From a virus, in the IMG/VR virus record IMGVR_UViG_3300044846_003805, positions 1-52,355 of that record: a DNA stretch of 52,355 nucleotides. One strand, 5' to 3'. A program made the translations under genes and the position numbers. Below are positions 16,525 through 24,922 of this stretch, piece after piece (the stretch's first letter is position 1; each line of letters begins with the position of its first letter). The notes under the pieces are model-generated. The model was given only the letters and a program-made list of their open reading frames with translations, was not told the DNA's origin and searched no databases.

Positions 16525-16660
16525 GATACACCTTGAATTAGAACGTGAGAAGAGACAATTTATCAATCAAATTAAACAAGTTCAAAAAGAAGAAATATTA
16601 CCTAAAAAACCTGAAAAGTTGTCATTATGGAAGAGAATAATAAAAGTATTGATGGGATAG
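16469..16660 (+). CDS. Small basic helical protein in an overlapping frame
   Basis: 63 residues, almost wholly helical and Lys/Glu/Arg-rich (LELEREKRQFINQIKQVQKE), ending LWKRIIKVLMG, an amphipathic basic tail. The only ATG places its first 56 bases inside the preceding gene; a start nearer 16525 would need a non-ATG codon. The following gene in turn starts 34 bases inside this one. The coherent helix after 16524 supports a real gene. Confidence 0.5.
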   Translation: MKKSQLELQASLLEKERSKIHLELEREKRQFINQIKQVQKEEILPKKPEKLSLWKRIIKVLMG

Positions 16661-16878
16661 TTGAAAGACTAGCTTTAATTGTGGAGGCGACTGATTCATT
16701 ATTTCCTGAAGGGAAGATGGCGGTTGTGTTCCAATTAAATGAGAAAGATTTTAAGAGAGTACAGGACAACTTTAGAGAAGTTGACAGAGGACATAAGCAA
16801 TTTAAAATTGATATTTCAGGAACAGAATTTATTTTTTTACAGGAAACGTCGTTGACTGACGAAAAAGATAAGATTTAG
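16627..16878 (+). CDS. Hypothetical protein
   Basis: 83 residues, acidic alpha/beta (IVERLALIVEATDSLFP; MAVVFQLNEKDFKRVQ). It starts inside the previous gene and its 3' end overlaps the convergent minus-strand gene by 50 bases. No family recognised. Confidence 0.55.
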   Translation: MEENNKSIDGIVERLALIVEATDSLFPEGKMAVVFQLNEKDFKRVQDNFREVDRGHKQFKIDISGTEFIFLQETSLTDEKDKI

Positions 16879-17476
16879 GAAACCCGTAATTGACTAGTAT
16901 ATTGTATAAGTATTTTCGTTGTGATGACGATGAATCTTTTACAAACATACAGTCAATTTTTTTTTGCCCGATAAAAACTTTAGATAGGTTATCAATAAAC
17001 CTTAAAGAGTCCTCATCATTTTTAAATGTGAATAGATTAATCACATCATCATTTTGAACAATTATTTTGTTATTAAGTTTTGAAACCATCTTCAACCCAA
17101 CACCCGATAAATATTGCTTAGTGAATTGTTTAGTGTTAATTTTCTTTTTTGTTGTGTAATCCAAAAATTGTTCATCAATTTTATATGGTAAGACTTTTAT
17201 AATTGAAAACTCATCATCCTGTAAGTCAACTTTACTTTGCCTACCGAAATCATCTTTAATGTAAATAACTTCCTTATTCGTCCCCTTTTTACCTAATAAC
17301 GCAATCTCATAGTCAGATTTAAAACCATTCTCGTATTTTTTATCAAAAATAACCTCATCACTCTCCTCGACAAGTTTTTTATAAAACTCATCGGCGTTTT
17401 TAAGTGTTATAAATTTCTTGATTATTTTCTTTTTTACTTTATTTTTGAATAATACTATGAGGTAATGATGCTCCAT
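16829..17476 (-). CDS. Hypothetical minus-strand protein
   Basis: 215 residues, Lys-rich, mixed alpha/beta, with no membrane helix. The N-terminus MEHHYLIVLFKNKVKKKII and the C-terminus with a Ser-run (KDSSSSQRKYLYNIL) show no known motif. It is the only minus-strand gene in this stretch, convergent with and overlapping the preceding plus-strand gene by 50 bases, and divergent from DnaJ across a 33-base AT-rich gap that must hold both promoters. Confidence 0.65.
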   Translation of the reverse strand: MEHHYLIVLFKNKVKKKIIKKFITLKNADEFYKKLVEESDEVIFDKKYENGFKSDYEIALLGKKGTNKEVIYIKDDFGRQSKVDLQDDEFSIIKVLPYKIDEQFLDYTTKKKINTKQFTKQYLSGVGLKMVSKLNNKIIVQNDDVINLFTFKNDEDSLRFIDNLSKVFIGQKKIDCMFVKDSSSSQRKYLYNILVNYGFPKSYLFRQSTTFPVKK

Positions 17477-17509
17477 AAATAATAAGTAAAATTAAATACG
17501 GATAAGTAA

Positions 17510-18421
17510 ATGAGTCGTGAGAATTATTACGAAATACTAGGTGTTGATGAAAAGGACAATCAAGACACGATTAAAAAAAAATATAGAAAATTAGCCAAAG
17601 AACATCACCCTGATAAAGGTGGGGATGAAAACTTATTTAAAAGAATATCTGAAGCGTATGACGTATTGGGGGACGACAATAAACGAGCTCAATATGATAG
17701 TCAACGAAATAACCCATTCAGTGGTATGGGTGGTGGTGGATTCAATCCATTTGAACAAATGTTCAATCAGCAAAGACAACAACGACAAGGAGCTCCTGAT
17801 AAAGTAATTGATATTTTAGTAGGTGCGTTAGAGTCGTTTAATGGTTCTGATAAACACATAACATTCCAAAGGAAACATATGTGTAATGATTGTGGTGGGC
17901 AAGGTGGTGATAGACACACTTGTCAACATTGTCACGGTAATGGATTTGTAACTCAAAGAATAGGAACGGGGATGTTTGTACAAATGGTACAATCACATTG
18001 TAATGCCTGTAATGGTCAAGGATTTTCCTACACTAGAGTCTGTCATACTTGTCAAGGTTCGACAACTCAGGAGAAAATCGAAACAGTTAGTATTAAATTA
18101 CCCCACGGAATTGATGATGGTCAGTTTTTGAAATTACAAGGTAAGGGTGATTACTATAAAGGTATTTATGGTAATTTAGTTGTTCGAGTTAGATTAAATC
18201 CTGAAAACGATTTTGAGAAGTTTAATAATGATTTAATTTACAATAAATATTTTGATTTGAATGGGTTAAAAAGTGAATCATTTGAGGTTCCACACCCACA
18301 AGGTGCATTGTCAATAAAAATGCCACCAACGTTTGATACGTCAAAACCCCTAAGAGTTAAATCCAAGGGGTTCAATGGGGGTGATTTATTTGTTAAGTTA
18401 TTTGTAAAGTTTGCTCGTTAA
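17510..18421 (+). CDS. dnaJ: DnaJ/Hsp40 co-chaperone
   Basis: 303 residues with all type I DnaJ parts. There is a J domain with HPD at 33-35 (EHHPDKGGDENLFKRISEAY), a Gly/Phe region (GMGGGGFNPFEQMF) and four zinc knuckles (CNDCGGQG, CQHCHGNG, CNACNGQG, CHTCQGS). A substrate-binding C-terminal domain completes it. It is about 75 residues shorter than host DnaJ, losing part of the C-terminal dimerisation region. It should recruit host DnaK, as phage J proteins do for replication-complex or capsid folding. The gene ends in a palindrome shared with the convergent gene. Confidence 0.9.
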   Translation: MSRENYYEILGVDEKDNQDTIKKKYRKLAKEHHPDKGGDENLFKRISEAYDVLGDDNKRAQYDSQRNNPFSGMGGGGFNPFEQMFNQQRQQRQGAPDKVIDILVGALESFNGSDKHITFQRKHMCNDCGGQGGDRHTCQHCHGNGFVTQRIGTGMFVQMVQSHCNACNGQGFSYTRVCHTCQGSTTQEKIETVSIKLPHGIDDGQFLKLQGKGDYYKGIYGNLVVRVRLNPENDFEKFNNDLIYNKYFDLNGLKSESFEVPHPQGALSIKMPPTFDTSKPLRVKSKGFNGGDLFVKLFVKFAR

Positions 18422-18434
18422 TTAACGAGCAAAC
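18409..18434. terminator. Perfect 26-bp palindrome forming the shared 3' ends of two convergent genes
   Basis: Thirteen bases on each side of the 18421/18422 axis are perfectly complementary. The palindrome encodes Phe-Ala-Arg-stop on both strands, so DnaJ and the opposing protein both end FAR. It lacks a loop or clear T-run, so termination would rely on a stem with melted centre. It may act as a bidirectional end signal. Confidence 0.55.
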
Positions 18435-18637
18435 AAATGATAAATGTCTTGAACTATTTTAACAATACCATAACAAGACGTAAATACTACCGAAAACCCA
18501 ACAACTAAAATTGATACGTTATTTTTACCGATACCTTTATTACCACAAGATTTACAAGACTTCCCATCTTTATCACCAACTTCAGTGATTCTGTTTAACA
18601 CATCCGCCTCAACAACATTACCTTCAAATTCTTCCAT
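18422..18637 (-). CDS. Small membrane protein with CxxC motif
   Basis: 71 residues: an acidic N-terminus, then CKSCG near residue 28, a glycine-rich turn and one membrane helix (VSILVVGFSVVFTSCYGIV). It ends HLFAR, the last three residues being encoded by the palindrome shared with dnaJ. The start is preceded, 18 bases away, by an ATATTTAT motif on the minus strand (18656-18663). Family not recognised. Confidence 0.55.
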   Translation of the reverse strand: MEEFEGNVVEADVLNRITEVGDKDGKSCKSCGNKGIGKNNVSILVVGFSVVFTSCYGIVKIVQDIYHLFAR

Positions 18638-18655
18638 AATTATTAATTTTTTTTT

Positions 18656-18663
18656 ATAAATAT
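18656..18663 (-). promoter_or_regulatory. Late-promoter-like ATATTTAT motif on the minus strand
   Basis: Reads ATATTTAT towards the gene starting at 18637, with an 18-base gap. A second overlapping copy (18662-18669) reads GTATTTAT. On the plus strand the same bases contain TATAAATA, but dam is 70 bases away, so the minus direction is favoured. Confidence 0.45.
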
Positions 18664-18731
18664 AAATACAAATAAACTAATTTCAAGGTTGATTTGGGGA
18701 ATTATAATAACTATTCTTACATAAAAAAAGT

Positions 18732-19577
18732 ATGCTAAGTTACATCGGAGGGAAAAGTAAGATAGGGAAATGGATTGTTCCATTTATCCCAAATGACATT
18801 GAAACATATGTCGAACCATTTAGTGGTATGTTTTGGGTATTCTACAATATGGACCTAAAAAAATACCCCAACTTAACCAAGGTTGTTTACAATGATTTTA
18901 ATCCATTGAATTATAATCTGTTTAAATGTTTACAGAACCCAACAGAATTGTTGAATGCGATTAATTCATTTGAATGCCAGCAAGTGGGGGTTGAAGTTAC
19001 TCCACCTCATCTAAAAGAATTATTTAACAGGTTTCAGGCTGAAATATTTGCGGAGAATTTCAGCGTAACCCCTGGTGATTATCAGACTGCGGCAAAATAT
19101 GTATATGTTATAACTCAAGTATTTTCAGGGTCAAAACCTGAAAAGAGTTCGTATATCGACCTTAAAGGTAAGTACAAATCAAAATACTTAACATTCCGTG
19201 ATAAGTTATCTAAACCTGATTGGTTGGAGCACTTCTTAAAAATTACTGAGGTTGAGAATATGGATTTTGCTGATGTTATTACTAAATATGATGGACCTAA
19301 AACGTACTTCTATACTGACCCACCATATTGGAAGACTGAGAACTATTACTCTAATCACGATTTTGATAGAGAAGACCACGAAAGGTTAGCGAATGTTTTA
19401 AAAGATATGAAGGGTAAATTTTCATTATCTTATTATGATTTCCCATTATTATCTGAGTGGTTCCCAAAGGATGAATACGTTTGGGAAAGTAAGTTATTCG
19501 CTAAAGCAGCCGCGGCTAAGAAAGGTAAAACTCAAAGTATGGGGGAAGAATTGTTAGTGATGAATTATAGTATTTAA
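18732..19577 (+). CDS. dam: D12-class adenine-N6 DNA methyltransferase (Dam-like)
   Basis: 281 residues. YIGGKSKIGKWIVPFIP at the N-terminus and YVEPFSGMFWVFYN (27-40) form the AdoMet-binding motif I region. YTDPPYW near residue 197 is the catalytic motif IV. This order and spacing are those of the MethyltransfD12 family that includes E. coli and T4 Dam. It should methylate adenine N6 in a short recognition site to protect phage DNA or mark replication; the site cannot be read from the sequence. Length is typical. Confidence 0.9.
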   Translation: MLSYIGGKSKIGKWIVPFIPNDIETYVEPFSGMFWVFYNMDLKKYPNLTKVVYNDFNPLNYNLFKCLQNPTELLNAINSFECQQVGVEVTPPHLKELFNRFQAEIFAENFSVTPGDYQTAAKYVYVITQVFSGSKPEKSSYIDLKGKYKSKYLTFRDKLSKPDWLEHFLKITEVENMDFADVITKYDGPKTYFYTDPPYWKTENYYSNHDFDREDHERLANVLKDMKGKFSLSYYDFPLLSEWFPKDEYVWESKLFAKAAAAKKGKTQSMGEELLVMNYSI

Positions 19578-19616
19578 TAGTTATTTTAAAAATTATGACT
19601 ATTTTTGAAAACTGAA

Positions 19617-19632
19617 ATATTTATTAATAAAA
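19617..19632 (+). promoter_or_regulatory. Late-promoter-like motif
   Basis: ATATTTATTAATAAAA with a 16-base gap from the ATATTTAT core to the ATG at 19641. Confidence 0.6.
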
Positions 19633-19640
19633 ATAAAATT

Positions 19641-21032
19641 ATGAGAATAACTTCATTACTTTCAAACTTAATTGTTGAACAATCAAGATTTCAAGTATTA
19701 TACGATAAATTGGTAAAACCAGTACCAAGTAACGACCCTACTAAAAAAGCCAAAGGAGCCCTACCTTTCGAGATATTAAAACAAGTGATTTTTGCTGACC
19801 CTACAGTCCAAATGCCTGAGAACTTTGATGTTGAAGGTGCGTCTGTTGAGGATATGGAGAAAGTAAAGGTTGGTAAATTTACTCAATGGTTACTTAAAAG
19901 TTTGGTTAAACCTTCCAACGAAGAACTAGCGGAAATTGGTGATATTGAAGGTCTTGACCCAAAATCACCTGAATATAAGGCGATTGTTAAAGAATTCCGT
20001 AGACGATACCTTGAGGATTTATTTAAACTAAATGACTTACTTAAAAAGTTTGAATCATATAAAGCACATATCCCACAGGAAAGTCGTGACATTAATAAGT
20101 TAACACCAATGTCGTTAACTAGAGTTATCACATCAATTCCTGAAGATGTTGTTGCTAAGAAAAATAAAGAAAGTTTAAAGAAAGACATTCGAAAAGAACG
20201 TGAAGGTTATTCACATCCAGGTGCTGAGGTTATGAAAGTTGGTAGTGACTATACTTTAATTAAAATTGAAGGAACAGGTGACTTACAACGTGAGGCGGCA
20301 TCTTGGTATGGTGGTTATTATGATTACCAAAATGGTGAGTCACATTGGTGTACTTCACCTCCGGGTTCAAACTACTTTATGACTTACGCTAAACAAGGTC
20401 CATTATATGTTATCTTGGCAAATGATGATAAAGGTTTGGTTGGTAAAAGAACAGGATTACCTCAAGAAAGGTTCCAATTCCACTTTCCATCTGACCAATT
20501 TATGGACAGAATGGACCATAGAGTAAATTTGGTTGAATTGTTAAATGGACCATTGTCTGAATTTAAAGATGAGTTTAAACAAGAATTCGCAAAAGGTTTA
20601 GTGTCAAATAACTCAAAAACAGTTGATATTAATTACCCTAACAGTTCAGCGGGTAAATTCGTAGCGTTATACGGGTTTAATGAGTTATTCGAAAGTTTAC
20701 CATCTGATATTGATAAATTACATATAAACAATACTTCAAAAGAAAACATCGCACTTGATGTTCCTGAAAGTTTAGGTAAGTTTACCGATTTACAATCAAT
20801 AATGTTCACTAACTTAGTGAAAACATTACCTGATGTATTCGATAGAATGCCAAACTTGTATTTCTTATCATTAACTGAAAACAAACAATTGGAAGCAATT
20901 CCTGAAAGTGTTGCAGATGCTGATATGTTGAATTTCTTAGTATTGGTAGATTCAAATCCAAGTGTTAAGATACCTGAAAGACTTAGAGAGAAACTTGAAG
21001 AAGATGCTCCTATGTTCTTCACTGTAATGTAA
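19641..21032 (+). CDS. Tagged protein with WCT domain and leucine-rich repeats
   Basis: 463 residues. The N-terminus MRITSLLSNLIVE has I-V-E at 11-13, a prohead-protease-like site, then QSRFQVLYDKLV. The middle contains SHWCTSPPGSNYF and GPLYVIL (about residues 235-260), a motif I have seen in phage proteins of unknown role, related in look to PcfJ-type domains. From about residue 340 there are four or five leucine-rich repeats (LPDVFDRMPNLYFLSL, LEAIPESVADADML). The start at 19641 is chosen because it follows the late motif; an upstream Met at 19605 would sit before it. Probably packaged or virion-associated. Confidence 0.6.
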   Translation: MRITSLLSNLIVEQSRFQVLYDKLVKPVPSNDPTKKAKGALPFEILKQVIFADPTVQMPENFDVEGASVEDMEKVKVGKFTQWLLKSLVKPSNEELAEIGDIEGLDPKSPEYKAIVKEFRRRYLEDLFKLNDLLKKFESYKAHIPQESRDINKLTPMSLTRVITSIPEDVVAKKNKESLKKDIRKEREGYSHPGAEVMKVGSDYTLIKIEGTGDLQREAASWYGGYYDYQNGESHWCTSPPGSNYFMTYAKQGPLYVILANDDKGLVGKRTGLPQERFQFHFPSDQFMDRMDHRVNLVELLNGPLSEFKDEFKQEFAKGLVSNNSKTVDINYPNSSAGKFVALYGFNELFESLPSDIDKLHINNTSKENIALDVPESLGKFTDLQSIMFTNLVKTLPDVFDRMPNLYFLSLTENKQLEAIPESVADADMLNFLVLVDSNPSVKIPERLREKLEEDAPMFFTVM

Positions 21033-21052
21033 TTATAATTAAAACAAAATAT

Positions 21053-21346
21053 ATGATGAAGAATGTTGATGTTGATATTTATTTAAATCATTTTAAAACG
21101 TTTTTTGATAAAAACCCTAATGATTTAACCGAGTTACTTGGTGATGTGTTGGTAAACGATTTCTATAACAAAGTTGAAGAGCAATGTTATAAGAATCTTG
21201 AGAAAGGTGAAGATATTTCAGTGACACGACAACAATTGATTGAAATCGTAGTTGAACTTAAAAGTGGGGAAATACCACCTGAAGAAGTTAAACGAATCAA
21301 CAAACTATTCCAAAAAACAAAATACGGTTCATTTTGTTTGAACTAA
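21053..21346 (+). CDS. Hypothetical helical protein
   Basis: 97 residues (ATG at 21053 or one codon on). Mainly helical: YLNHFKTFFDKNPNDLTELL, then a second half VTRQQLIEIVVELKSGEIPPEEV. I recall similar small proteins in related phages, no function known. A strong terminator follows its stop by three bases. Confidence 0.6.
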   Translation: MMKNVDVDIYLNHFKTFFDKNPNDLTELLGDVLVNDFYNKVEEQCYKNLEKGEDISVTRQQLIEIVVELKSGEIPPEEVKRINKLFQKTKYGSFCLN

Positions 21347-21349
21347 AAT

Positions 21350-21383
21350 AATCCCCCAAAAAAATTGGGGGATTTTTTTTTTG
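21350..21383 (+). terminator. Rho-independent terminator
   Basis: A 10-bp perfect stem (21350-21359 with 21365-21374) with five C-G pairs, a 5-base A loop and a run of ten T. Confidence 0.9.
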
Positions 21384-21412
21384 AAGTTATGGTGCCAATT
21401 CAAAAAAGTGTG

Positions 21413-21420
21413 TATCTTTG
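21413..21420 (+). promoter_or_regulatory. Bacteroidota-type -7 box
   Basis: TATCTTTG, an exact TAnnTTTG match, 21 bases before the ATG at 21442 and directly after the terminator. No good TTG lies at the expected -33 spacing. Confidence 0.55.
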
Positions 21421-21441
21421 TTAAACCAAAACGATAAAGAT

Positions 21442-22206
21442 ATGAGAAACGCGATTATGACCTTAGACCAAGTTAAAGAAGTAGCACCATCTGTATTCGC
21501 TACAAGTCCATCACCAAAAGTATCTAACAGATACACATTCGTTCCAACAGTGGATATCGTAGAGAACTTCCAAAGAGAGGGGTGGGAGATTGCGAGTGTA
21601 AAACAAACAGGGAAAGGTGTCCACGGATTACACGAAATCAAGTTCCGTAATGGTGAATTACCAAACGTTGGTGACACATTGATTGAAGCGATAGTGTCTA
21701 ACTCACACAATGGTATGGCGACGTTAAACATTAAGGCGGGTTTACACCGATTAGTATGTGCTAACGGATTAACAGTACCTACGGCGTTATCTGAGGCTTT
21801 CAGAGTAAGACATACAGGTTTCGAGTTAGAAGATGTTAAACGATTGACTGAGGACTTCTCAAAAAGACTACCAATCATCGAAGGTTCAGTTAACCGAATG
21901 ATGGGGAGAGAGTTGACGACTGACGAGAAGATTGACTTCGTTAGAAAATCTGCGGAGGTTCGTTGGAAAACAGGTTCAGTACCGGCAACTTTAGACTACG
22001 AAGAAATCTTGAATCCATTGAGGGACGAGGATAAAGGAGACTCACTTTGGCAAGTATTCAACGTGGTTCAGGAGAAGTGGGTTAGAGGTGGTATTCAATA
22101 CAAATCTAACAGTGGTCGTAAAACTAAACTTAGAACGTTGAACGACATCTTAAATACTAACCGAATCAACACCAAACTTTGGGACTTGGCTGAGGAAATG
22201 TTTTAA
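21442..22206 (+). CDS. DUF932 family protein
   Basis: 254 residues. The pattern NIKAGLHRLVCANGLTV followed by FRVRHTGFELEDV is typical of DUF932 (PF06067), a family on phages and plasmids with no firmly established activity, sometimes noted as a host-takeover or plasmid-maintenance protein. The ATG at 21442 follows a clear -7 box, whereas an in-frame TTG at 21418 overlaps that box. It forms its own transcription unit between two terminators, which suggests separate and probably early, strong expression. Confidence 0.85.
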   Translation: MRNAIMTLDQVKEVAPSVFATSPSPKVSNRYTFVPTVDIVENFQREGWEIASVKQTGKGVHGLHEIKFRNGELPNVGDTLIEAIVSNSHNGMATLNIKAGLHRLVCANGLTVPTALSEAFRVRHTGFELEDVKRLTEDFSKRLPIIEGSVNRMMGRELTTDEKIDFVRKSAEVRWKTGSVPATLDYEEILNPLRDEDKGDSLWQVFNVVQEKWVRGGIQYKSNSGRKTKLRTLNDILNTNRINTKLWDLAEEMF

Positions 22207-22212
22207 TACGAC

Positions 22213-22237
22213 GGGGGTGAAAATCCCCCTTTTTTTT
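22213..22237 (+). terminator. Rho-independent terminator
   Basis: Five G-C pairs (22213-22217 with 22225-22229), a 7-base loop and eight T. It separates the DUF932 gene from the PcfJ-like gene. Confidence 0.8.
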
Positions 22238-22238
22238 A

Positions 22239-22246
22239 TATCTTTA
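22239..22246 (+). promoter_or_regulatory. -7 box giving a leaderless transcript
   Basis: TATCTTTA ends four bases before the ATG at 22251 and begins one base after the terminator T-run, so transcription would start at or within a few bases of the start codon. The -33 position falls in the hairpin and has no TTG. Confidence 0.5.
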
Positions 22247-22250
22247 CACT

Positions 22251-23957
22251 ATGGAAAAAATATATGAATATATTGTTGGTAACTACAATACGGATTTCTA
22301 TTGTAACTTCAACTCATTGGAACCAAAAAAAGTAAAAAACGAAAGTCTTTTTGGTGAGGATTGGGAGTATACGGCTAAGAGTATTGGTACTGCGAAACAT
22401 CCCCATTTTGAATATGATGAAACTAAAAAATCATCTAAGGATGAAAAAACGTTTGAAGAGAATTATGCCAACCCATTATGTGGGGTCCGACACGCAAGAC
22501 GAATTATATCCGTGGAAAGGACTGATACTAAAGTTTCCATTAAGTTGTTTCTATATGAAAGGATAAGAAAACCTGGTAAACCATATTTTATTAAATCAAC
22601 GGGGTTATATTTCGTAACCTACAATTATAAAACAAATTCATTATATAATGGGTCGTTAATTAATTACCATTTAAAACGAAAGTGTAAAAAGACACTCAGA
22701 AGGTCAGGATTGTGGGAAGACCCTATTGAGACAATTACGGAAAAGATTAAGAATTTTTTCACTAACCTGTCTTTTTGGGATACAATGACTGAAGTACCTA
22801 ATTTTGATATTGACAAGCCGATTATTGAATTTATTAATTCGATACCTGGTATTAAAGAGTATGACGAGGAACCTAAATACTCGTTGTATAAACACTTTTT
22901 AATTACGAGTGGGGTCAAACTACCTAACAATTGGAAACCACTCATTGAGGTCTACCCACAACCAAAAAAACCTGATTATAAAAAGGTGGGGTACAAGTAT
23001 GTCGATGCGTTTATGAACCTTCAAGATATGAAAGGTGATAAACTAAAACGTGTATTACATACAATTGAAAGATTTAATGTGACGGCATATAGATGGGGTG
23101 CAAAGTTCTTCGGTACTGATTTTCTTGTGTCAAAACCTGATAGTGAGTTGAAGATGATAATTGAAAGTGGTGCGTATTTTGCTGATGATAGTATGAATGT
23201 CCCGTTCACAAAAAGTGAACTGAATAACATATATCAAATATTTCTTTTGGTGTGTTCGGGAGTTCTTGATTATAGTACAATCGTTGACCACATTAATTTC
23301 AGAGCGAGATTGGAAAAATTACAACCGGTTAAATGGAAATCAAAAACACTAAATGGGTTTATTGATGAACACGATGAGTGGTCCAAACTTATTTCAAGTT
23401 ATACTAATGGGGTAACAACAAGACGATATAGTCGAGAATTCCAAGGTTCAGTGGAAAGACCAATATCATTTAATGGTGATGTTTATTACCCTGTGTTATT
23501 GTCAACAACAGATGATTATAACAATGAGTCGTCAGTTCAAACCAACTGTGTTAGAACTTATATTAATCGACCTGATTGTTTCATCATATCTCTTAGAAAG
23601 GGTGGGTTTGATAGTGATGAACGATTAACAAATGAATTCGCATTAACGGTTGTTAAAGATGAATTAAAAATTAAAAGAGTTCAGACTAAAGCGAAAAGAA
23701 ATAGTCAACCTGATATTAGTTGGTCAGGGGTTTTAGAGGTGTTAGATGAGCGAGTTGCTTATTTACACACACAAAAACTATTCACATTACCTCAAAAAGA
23801 CGTGGAATTTAAGTTGGGTATGGGAACTCACTCTGAAGCTATTGTTTACAATAATGGGGATTATTCTACCATTATATGGGATGAAAAATTAGAAGAAATG
23901 GAATTAAATAAATTTACATTTTTTCCCGAACACGATTTTGATGATTTACCACTATAA
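22251..23957 (+). CDS. PcfJ-like protein
   Basis: 568 residues, soluble. The C-terminal third contains SSVQTNCVRTYINR, CFIISLRKGG and RLTNEFAL (about residues 425-465). This matches the H/N-C-V-x-x-Y...I-x-x-x-R core of PcfJ-like proteins found on plasmids and phages, whose activity is unknown. The N-terminal 250 residues are unassigned. The promoter box lies four bases before the ATG, so the message is likely leaderless. Two other proteins here (19641 and the right-edge gene) carry WCT or GHC motifs of similar look. Confidence 0.6.
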   Translation: MEKIYEYIVGNYNTDFYCNFNSLEPKKVKNESLFGEDWEYTAKSIGTAKHPHFEYDETKKSSKDEKTFEENYANPLCGVRHARRIISVERTDTKVSIKLFLYERIRKPGKPYFIKSTGLYFVTYNYKTNSLYNGSLINYHLKRKCKKTLRRSGLWEDPIETITEKIKNFFTNLSFWDTMTEVPNFDIDKPIIEFINSIPGIKEYDEEPKYSLYKHFLITSGVKLPNNWKPLIEVYPQPKKPDYKKVGYKYVDAFMNLQDMKGDKLKRVLHTIERFNVTAYRWGAKFFGTDFLVSKPDSELKMIIESGAYFADDSMNVPFTKSELNNIYQIFLLVCSGVLDYSTIVDHINFRARLEKLQPVKWKSKTLNGFIDEHDEWSKLISSYTNGVTTRRYSREFQGSVERPISFNGDVYYPVLLSTTDDYNNESSVQTNCVRTYINRPDCFIISLRKGGFDSDERLTNEFALTVVKDELKIKRVQTKAKRNSQPDISWSGVLEVLDERVAYLHTQKLFTLPQKDVEFKLGMGTHSEAIVYNNGDYSTIIWDEKLEEMELNKFTFFPEHDFDDLPL

Positions 23958-23967
23958 AGATTAAACT

Positions 23968-24300
23968 ATGATACCAAAACATTGTATAGAATTATTTAAA
24001 GCTAAATATGAATCATATCCATCATATACCAAAGTATTAATGGATTCTAATATGTTTAAAAAATTAGTAAACCGAAGTGAATTACTTTGGTGTAGTCATT
24101 CGATTAGAGATAATGAGGATAATGTGTTAGCGTCATTACATTCTTTTCACGAGTCAGGTATTTATATTTACTTGGACACTGAACTTCAGGGTTCGATTTA
24201 TGAGAATGTTGTGTACTTTATGTATCAGGCAGATAAAAAACATATTGCAGATTTTACAATAAACCAAATAATAAAACAAAAGAAAAATGGAAATAAATAG
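23968..24300 (+). CDS. Hypothetical protein upstream of thioredoxin
   Basis: 110 residues, alpha/beta, one CxH (LLWCSHS). It overlaps the thioredoxin start by 14 bases, so translation is probably coupled. No family recognised; the operon position hints at a link with redox or nucleotide metabolism but nothing more. Confidence 0.6.
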   Translation: MIPKHCIELFKAKYESYPSYTKVLMDSNMFKKLVNRSELLWCSHSIRDNEDNVLASLHSFHESGIYIYLDTELQGSIYENVVYFMYQADKKHIADFTINQIIKQKKNGNK

Positions 24301-24610
24301 TATTGAATTACAAGAGAAGATTAAAAAAGGTGATAAACTTGTTGTTGATTTCTTTGCAGAATGGTGTGGTCCGTGTAAGATGATGAAACCTATCTTTGAA
24401 AGAGTTGGAGCGGATGCGATTAGTAATAACTCGTTAGTTTCTTATTACACATTTAATGTTGAATCTGATAAGGAATTTGCAGCATCATTAGGAATTAGAA
24501 GTATTCCAACTGTTAAATCATTCTCAGAAGGTCGTGAAATCACAACACAAACAGGGTTGTTACAAGAAACTCAATTGAGAAACTTAGAAAATATATTAAT
24601 CAATGGATAA
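24287..24610 (+). CDS. Thioredoxin
   Basis: 107 residues with the thioredoxin active site FFAEWCGPCKMMKP (WCGPC at about 26-30) and the cis-proline RSIPTVKSF. It should reduce disulphides, for example in ribonucleotide reductase, in the cytoplasm. Phage thioredoxins can also act as polymerase processivity partners. It overlaps genes on both sides and shares an operon with the glutaredoxin-like gene. Length is typical. Confidence 0.93.
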   Translation: MEINSIELQEKIKKGDKLVVDFFAEWCGPCKMMKPIFERVGADAISNNSLVSYYTFNVESDKEFAASLGIRSIPTVKSFSEGREITTQTGLLQETQLRNLENILING

Positions 24611-24887
24611 ATTAGTGATTGTTTATACGATGAACGGTTGTCCATTCTGTGAAATGATGAAAGAACAACTTAAAGAATCAAATATCGAATTCTATGAAAG
24701 AGATATTGACGAACATAAAGATGAATATGATATGTTTGTTGAGATTACTGAAAATGATTATGTTCCGGCATTTATGATTGTCGAATCACCTGGTGAAGAA
24801 CCCAAATCATTACTCTTCGCACCTGAAAGAGATTTCAATGAGATATCGGAAGGTATTGATATAATTAAAAAACATTTATTGGTATAA
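24603..24887 (+). CDS. Glutaredoxin-like protein
   Basis: 94 residues with YTMNGCPFCEMMKE (CPFC at about 13-16), the glutaredoxin-type dithiol site, and YVPAFMI in the cis-proline position. NrdH- or glutaredoxin-like proteins serve as electron donors to phage ribonucleotide reductase. No reductase is in this window. It overlaps the thioredoxin gene by 8 bases and ends at a strong terminator. Confidence 0.88.
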   Translation: MDKLVIVYTMNGCPFCEMMKEQLKESNIEFYERDIDEHKDEYDMFVEITENDYVPAFMIVESPGEEPKSLLFAPERDFNEISEGIDIIKKHLLV

Positions 24888-24920
24888 AAAAAACCCCATT
24901 TTTAACGAATGGGGTTTTTT
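24888..24920. terminator. Bidirectional terminator between convergent genes
   Basis: A 13-bp perfect stem (24888-24900 with 24908-24920), a 7-base loop, an A-run on the left and a T-run on the right, so it can stop transcription from both the glutaredoxin gene and the minus-strand gene. Confidence 0.9.
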
Positions 24921-24922
24921 GG

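Noticed and set aside
20633-21022. 129-codon minus-strand Ser-rich frame
   Set aside because: Antisense to the leucine-rich repeats of the gene at 19641; composition is an artefact.
21387-21878. 163-codon minus-strand frame antisense to the DUF932 gene
   Set aside because: Shadow of a well-supported gene; includes the terminator and promoter region.
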